A DNA stretch of 64,000 bases from Thermus altitudinis (GTDB lineage: Bacteria; Deinococcota; Deinococci; Deinococcales; Thermaceae): assembly GCF_022760835.1 (NCBI RefSeq), contig NZ_JAKTNQ010000007.1, forward strand, positions 1 to 64,000, read 5' to 3'. The notes under the pieces are model-generated. The model was not told the origin of the DNA, made no database searches, and saw only the letters and a list, made by a program, of their open reading frames with translations. Of the stretch, positions 62,330 to 64,000 are shown piece by piece. Within the stretch, counting starts at the first letter, position 1. Each line of letters starts with the position of its first letter. The translations under genes and the position numbers were made by a program.

Positions 62330-63573
62330 AGGTGCTGGTGGTGGGCTCGGGGGGACGGGAGCACGCCCTCCTTTGGAAGGCGGCGCAAAGCCCCTTGGCG
62401 GATAGGCTTTACGCCGCCCCTGGCAATGCCGGGATGGCGGCTTTGGCGGAGCTGGTGCCTTGGAGCGGGGACGTGGAGGCCCTGGCGGACTGGGCCTTGA
62501 ACGAGGGGATAGACCTCACCCTGGTGGGTCCCGAGGCCCCTTTGGTGGAGGGGATCGCCGATGCCTTCCAAAGGCGGGGCCTTCTCGTCTTCGGCCCCAC
62601 GCAGAAGGCGGCCATGATTGAGGGCTCCAAGGCCTTTGCCAAGGCCCTTATGGAGCGCTACGGCATCCCCACGGCCCGGTTTAGGGTTTTCCAGGACCCC
62701 CTTTCGGCCCTGGAGTACGTGGAGGAAGTGGGGGTACCCATCGTGGTCAAGGACTCGGGGCTGGCGGCGGGGAAGGGGGTGACGGTGGCCTTGGACCTCC
62801 ACACCGCTAAACAGGCGGTGTCCAACATCCTTTCGGGACCCGAGGGGGGCGAGGTGGTCATCGAGGAGTACCTGGAGGGGGAGGAGGCCACGGTTCTCGC
62901 CCTCACCGATGGGGAGGCCATCCTTCCCCTTTTGCCCTCCCAGGACCACAAGCGGCTTGGGGATGGGGACCAAGGACCCATGACCGGGGGGATGGGGGCG
63001 GTGGCTCCCTATCCCATGGGTTCGGAAACCCTGCGGCGGGTGGAGGAGGAGATCCTGAAACCCCTGGTCCAGGGCTTGCGGGCGGAGGGTGTGCTTTACC
63101 GCGGGGTGGTCTACGCTGGCCTCATGTTGACCCGGGAAGGGCCCAAGGTGTTGGAGTTTAACGCCCGCTTCGGCGACCCCGAGGCCCAAGCCCTTTTACC
63201 CCTTTTGCAAAACGATCTGGTGGAGCTGGCCTTAAGGGTGGCCGAGGGGCGGCTTAAGGGGACGGAGCTTTCCTGGCGGGAAGGGGCCTCGGCCTGCGTG
63301 GTCCTGGCGGCACCCGGCTACCCGGAAAACCCCAGGAAGGGGATCCCCCTGCACGTGCCCGAGCCGCCGGAAGGGGTCTTGGTCTTCCATGCGGGGACCC
63401 GGTGGGAAGGGGGGAGGTTGGTGAGCGCTGGGGGACGGGTTTTGAACGTGGTGGGGTTGGGCCAGGACCTGGAGGAGGCCTTGGGGCGGGCCTATGCCTT
63501 CATCCCCCAGGTGGGTTTCCCTGGGGCCCAGTACCGCAAGGACATCGGCCAGAAGGCCCTGAGACGGCGCTGA
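62326..63573 (+). CDS. purD: Phosphoribosylamine-glycine ligase
   Basis: A 415-residue ATP-grasp ligase that makes GAR, the substrate of PurN. Motifs: VLVVGSGGREHALLWKAAQS, LVGPEAPLVEGIADAF, VVIEEYLEGEEATVLALTDG, QDHKRLGDGDQGPMTGGMGA. The start overlaps purN (ATGA), so the two consecutive-step enzymes are coupled. Confidence 0.97.
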   Translation: MKVLVVGSGGREHALLWKAAQSPLADRLYAAPGNAGMAALAELVPWSGDVEALADWALNEGIDLTLVGPEAPLVEGIADAFQRRGLLVFGPTQKAAMIEGSKAFAKALMERYGIPTARFRVFQDPLSALEYVEEVGVPIVVKDSGLAAGKGVTVALDLHTAKQAVSNILSGPEGGEVVIEEYLEGEEATVLALTDGEAILPLLPSQDHKRLGDGDQGPMTGGMGAVAPYPMGSETLRRVEEEILKPLVQGLRAEGVLYRGVVYAGLMLTREGPKVLEFNARFGDPEAQALLPLLQNDLVELALRVAEGRLKGTELSWREGASACVVLAAPGYPENPRKGIPLHVPEPPEGVLVFHAGTRWEGGRLVSAGGRVLNVVGLGQDLEEALGRAYAFIPQVGFPGAQYRKDIGQKALRRR

Positions 63574-63578
63574 TCCCT

Positions 63579-64000
63579 TTAGTATTGCAGCTTGGCCAGG
63601 GGCAGCTTGGCGCAGGCCTCGAGGGCCTTCCCCAGGGTGCGGTACCCTTTGGCCTTAAGCAGGGGAACCATCCGGGCAAAGACCTCGGCGGTCATGAGGG
63701 CGTCCCCCAAGGCGGTGTGCCGCCCCACCACCGGCACCCCGAAGCGTTCCGCCAAGGCTTCCAAACGGTGGTCCTTGAGGTCGGGGAAGAGGAGGTGGGA
63801 AAGGAGCAGGGTGTCCACCAGGGGGGGTTGGTGGATCCCCACCCGCCGCAAAAAGGCCATGTCAAAGGCTCCGTTGTGGGCCAGGAGGACGCTATCCTCC
63901 AAAAAGGCGCGGAAGGCGGGAAGGACCTCTTCCAGCCGGGGTTTGCCCTTCAGCATCTCCCAGGTTAGCCCGTGCACCTGGCTGGAGGCCTTGGGGATGG
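63579..64000 (-). CDS. DnaQ-like 3'-5' exonuclease, 5' end outside window
   Basis: The visible 140 C-terminal residues belong to a DEDDh exonuclease: VHGLTWEMLKGKPRLEEVLP, AHNGAFDMAFLRRVGIHQ with the second Asp, and RHTALGDALMTAEVFARMVP with the catalytic His and last Asp. The first DE motif lies beyond the window edge; the frame is open to base 64,000. It could be a proofreading epsilon-like or a repair exonuclease. It converges on purD with a 5-base gap. Confidence 0.85.
   Translation of the reverse strand, partial: IPKASSQVHGLTWEMLKGKPRLEEVLPAFRAFLEDSVLLAHNGAFDMAFLRRVGIHQPPLVDTLLLSHLLFPDLKDHRLEALAERFGVPVVGRHTALGDALMTAEVFARMVPLLKAKGYRTLGKALEACAKLPLAKLQY

Overview
The window looks like part of a chromosome of a Thermus species. 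The housekeeping proteins (SigA, malate dehydrogenase, RsmC, aspartokinase, aminofutalosine pathway enzymes) read like Thermus thermophilus proteins, the GC content is high, many start codons sit 6-7 bases after a TANNNT box (leaderless style), and the CRISPR repeat ends in GATTGCGAC, as known Thermus type III repeats do. All calls come from reading the sequence; no database search was run.

Positions 1 to about 19,100 are an accessory region. It starts with the broken end of a VapBC toxin-antitoxin pair, then a CRISPR array of 11 repeats (888-1681). A module of two unknown small acidic proteins follows the array directly. The last 89 bases of the leader, one decayed repeat and this whole module occur again at 10,779-12,016 as a direct repeat. 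Between the copies lie an IS200/IS605-like remnant with omega-RNA-like hairpins, a coiled-coil membrane protein, a DUF4143 ATPase, and a very GC-rich mutasome operon: a LexA-like repressor, a catalytically dead Y-family protein (ImuB), a DUF6504 protein and DnaE2. Past the second copy are an orphan AbrB antitoxin and a cluster of secreted proteins and lipoproteins, two of which are frameshifted at G/C homopolymers. A phage-type repressor comes next. The region ends at a 3' fragment of tRNA-Val(CAC) with its terminator (19,060-19,147), the usual footprint of a tRNA-targeting integrative element. Just beyond it is a csm5 gene that has lost its 5' end, so a type III-A system once stood here.

From 20,331 onward the window is ordinary core chromosome. 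It holds malic enzyme, the NurA-HerA end-resection pair, the complete glycine cleavage operon (gcvT, gcvH, gcvPA, gcvPB), a rhodanese, ribF and a Nudix hydrolase, a five-heme cytochrome c, a 2H phosphoesterase, sigA, rsmC, and lysC with an internal beta-subunit start. Next come a phosphoribosyltransferase, mdh, dnaG, a nucleotide cyclase-ATPase-TPR protein, an MrfA-like helicase, a PIG-L deacetylase, scpB, tsaC, pilC, an EVE protein, glcD and a GGDEF diguanylate cyclase.

The last 11 kb carries tyrA and aroF for aromatic amino acids, the menaquinone genes mqnA and mqnE that consume chorismate, a LacI regulator, a PlsY-like protein, and purN-purD. In front of aroF is a full attenuation leader: a consensus promoter, a 21-residue peptide with a Tyr/Phe-rich YFGFYY run, and three segments that can form mutually exclusive antiterminator and terminator hairpins. 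This is the clearest new regulatory proposal in the core part; the duplicated CRISPR-mutasome block is the clearest in the accessory part.
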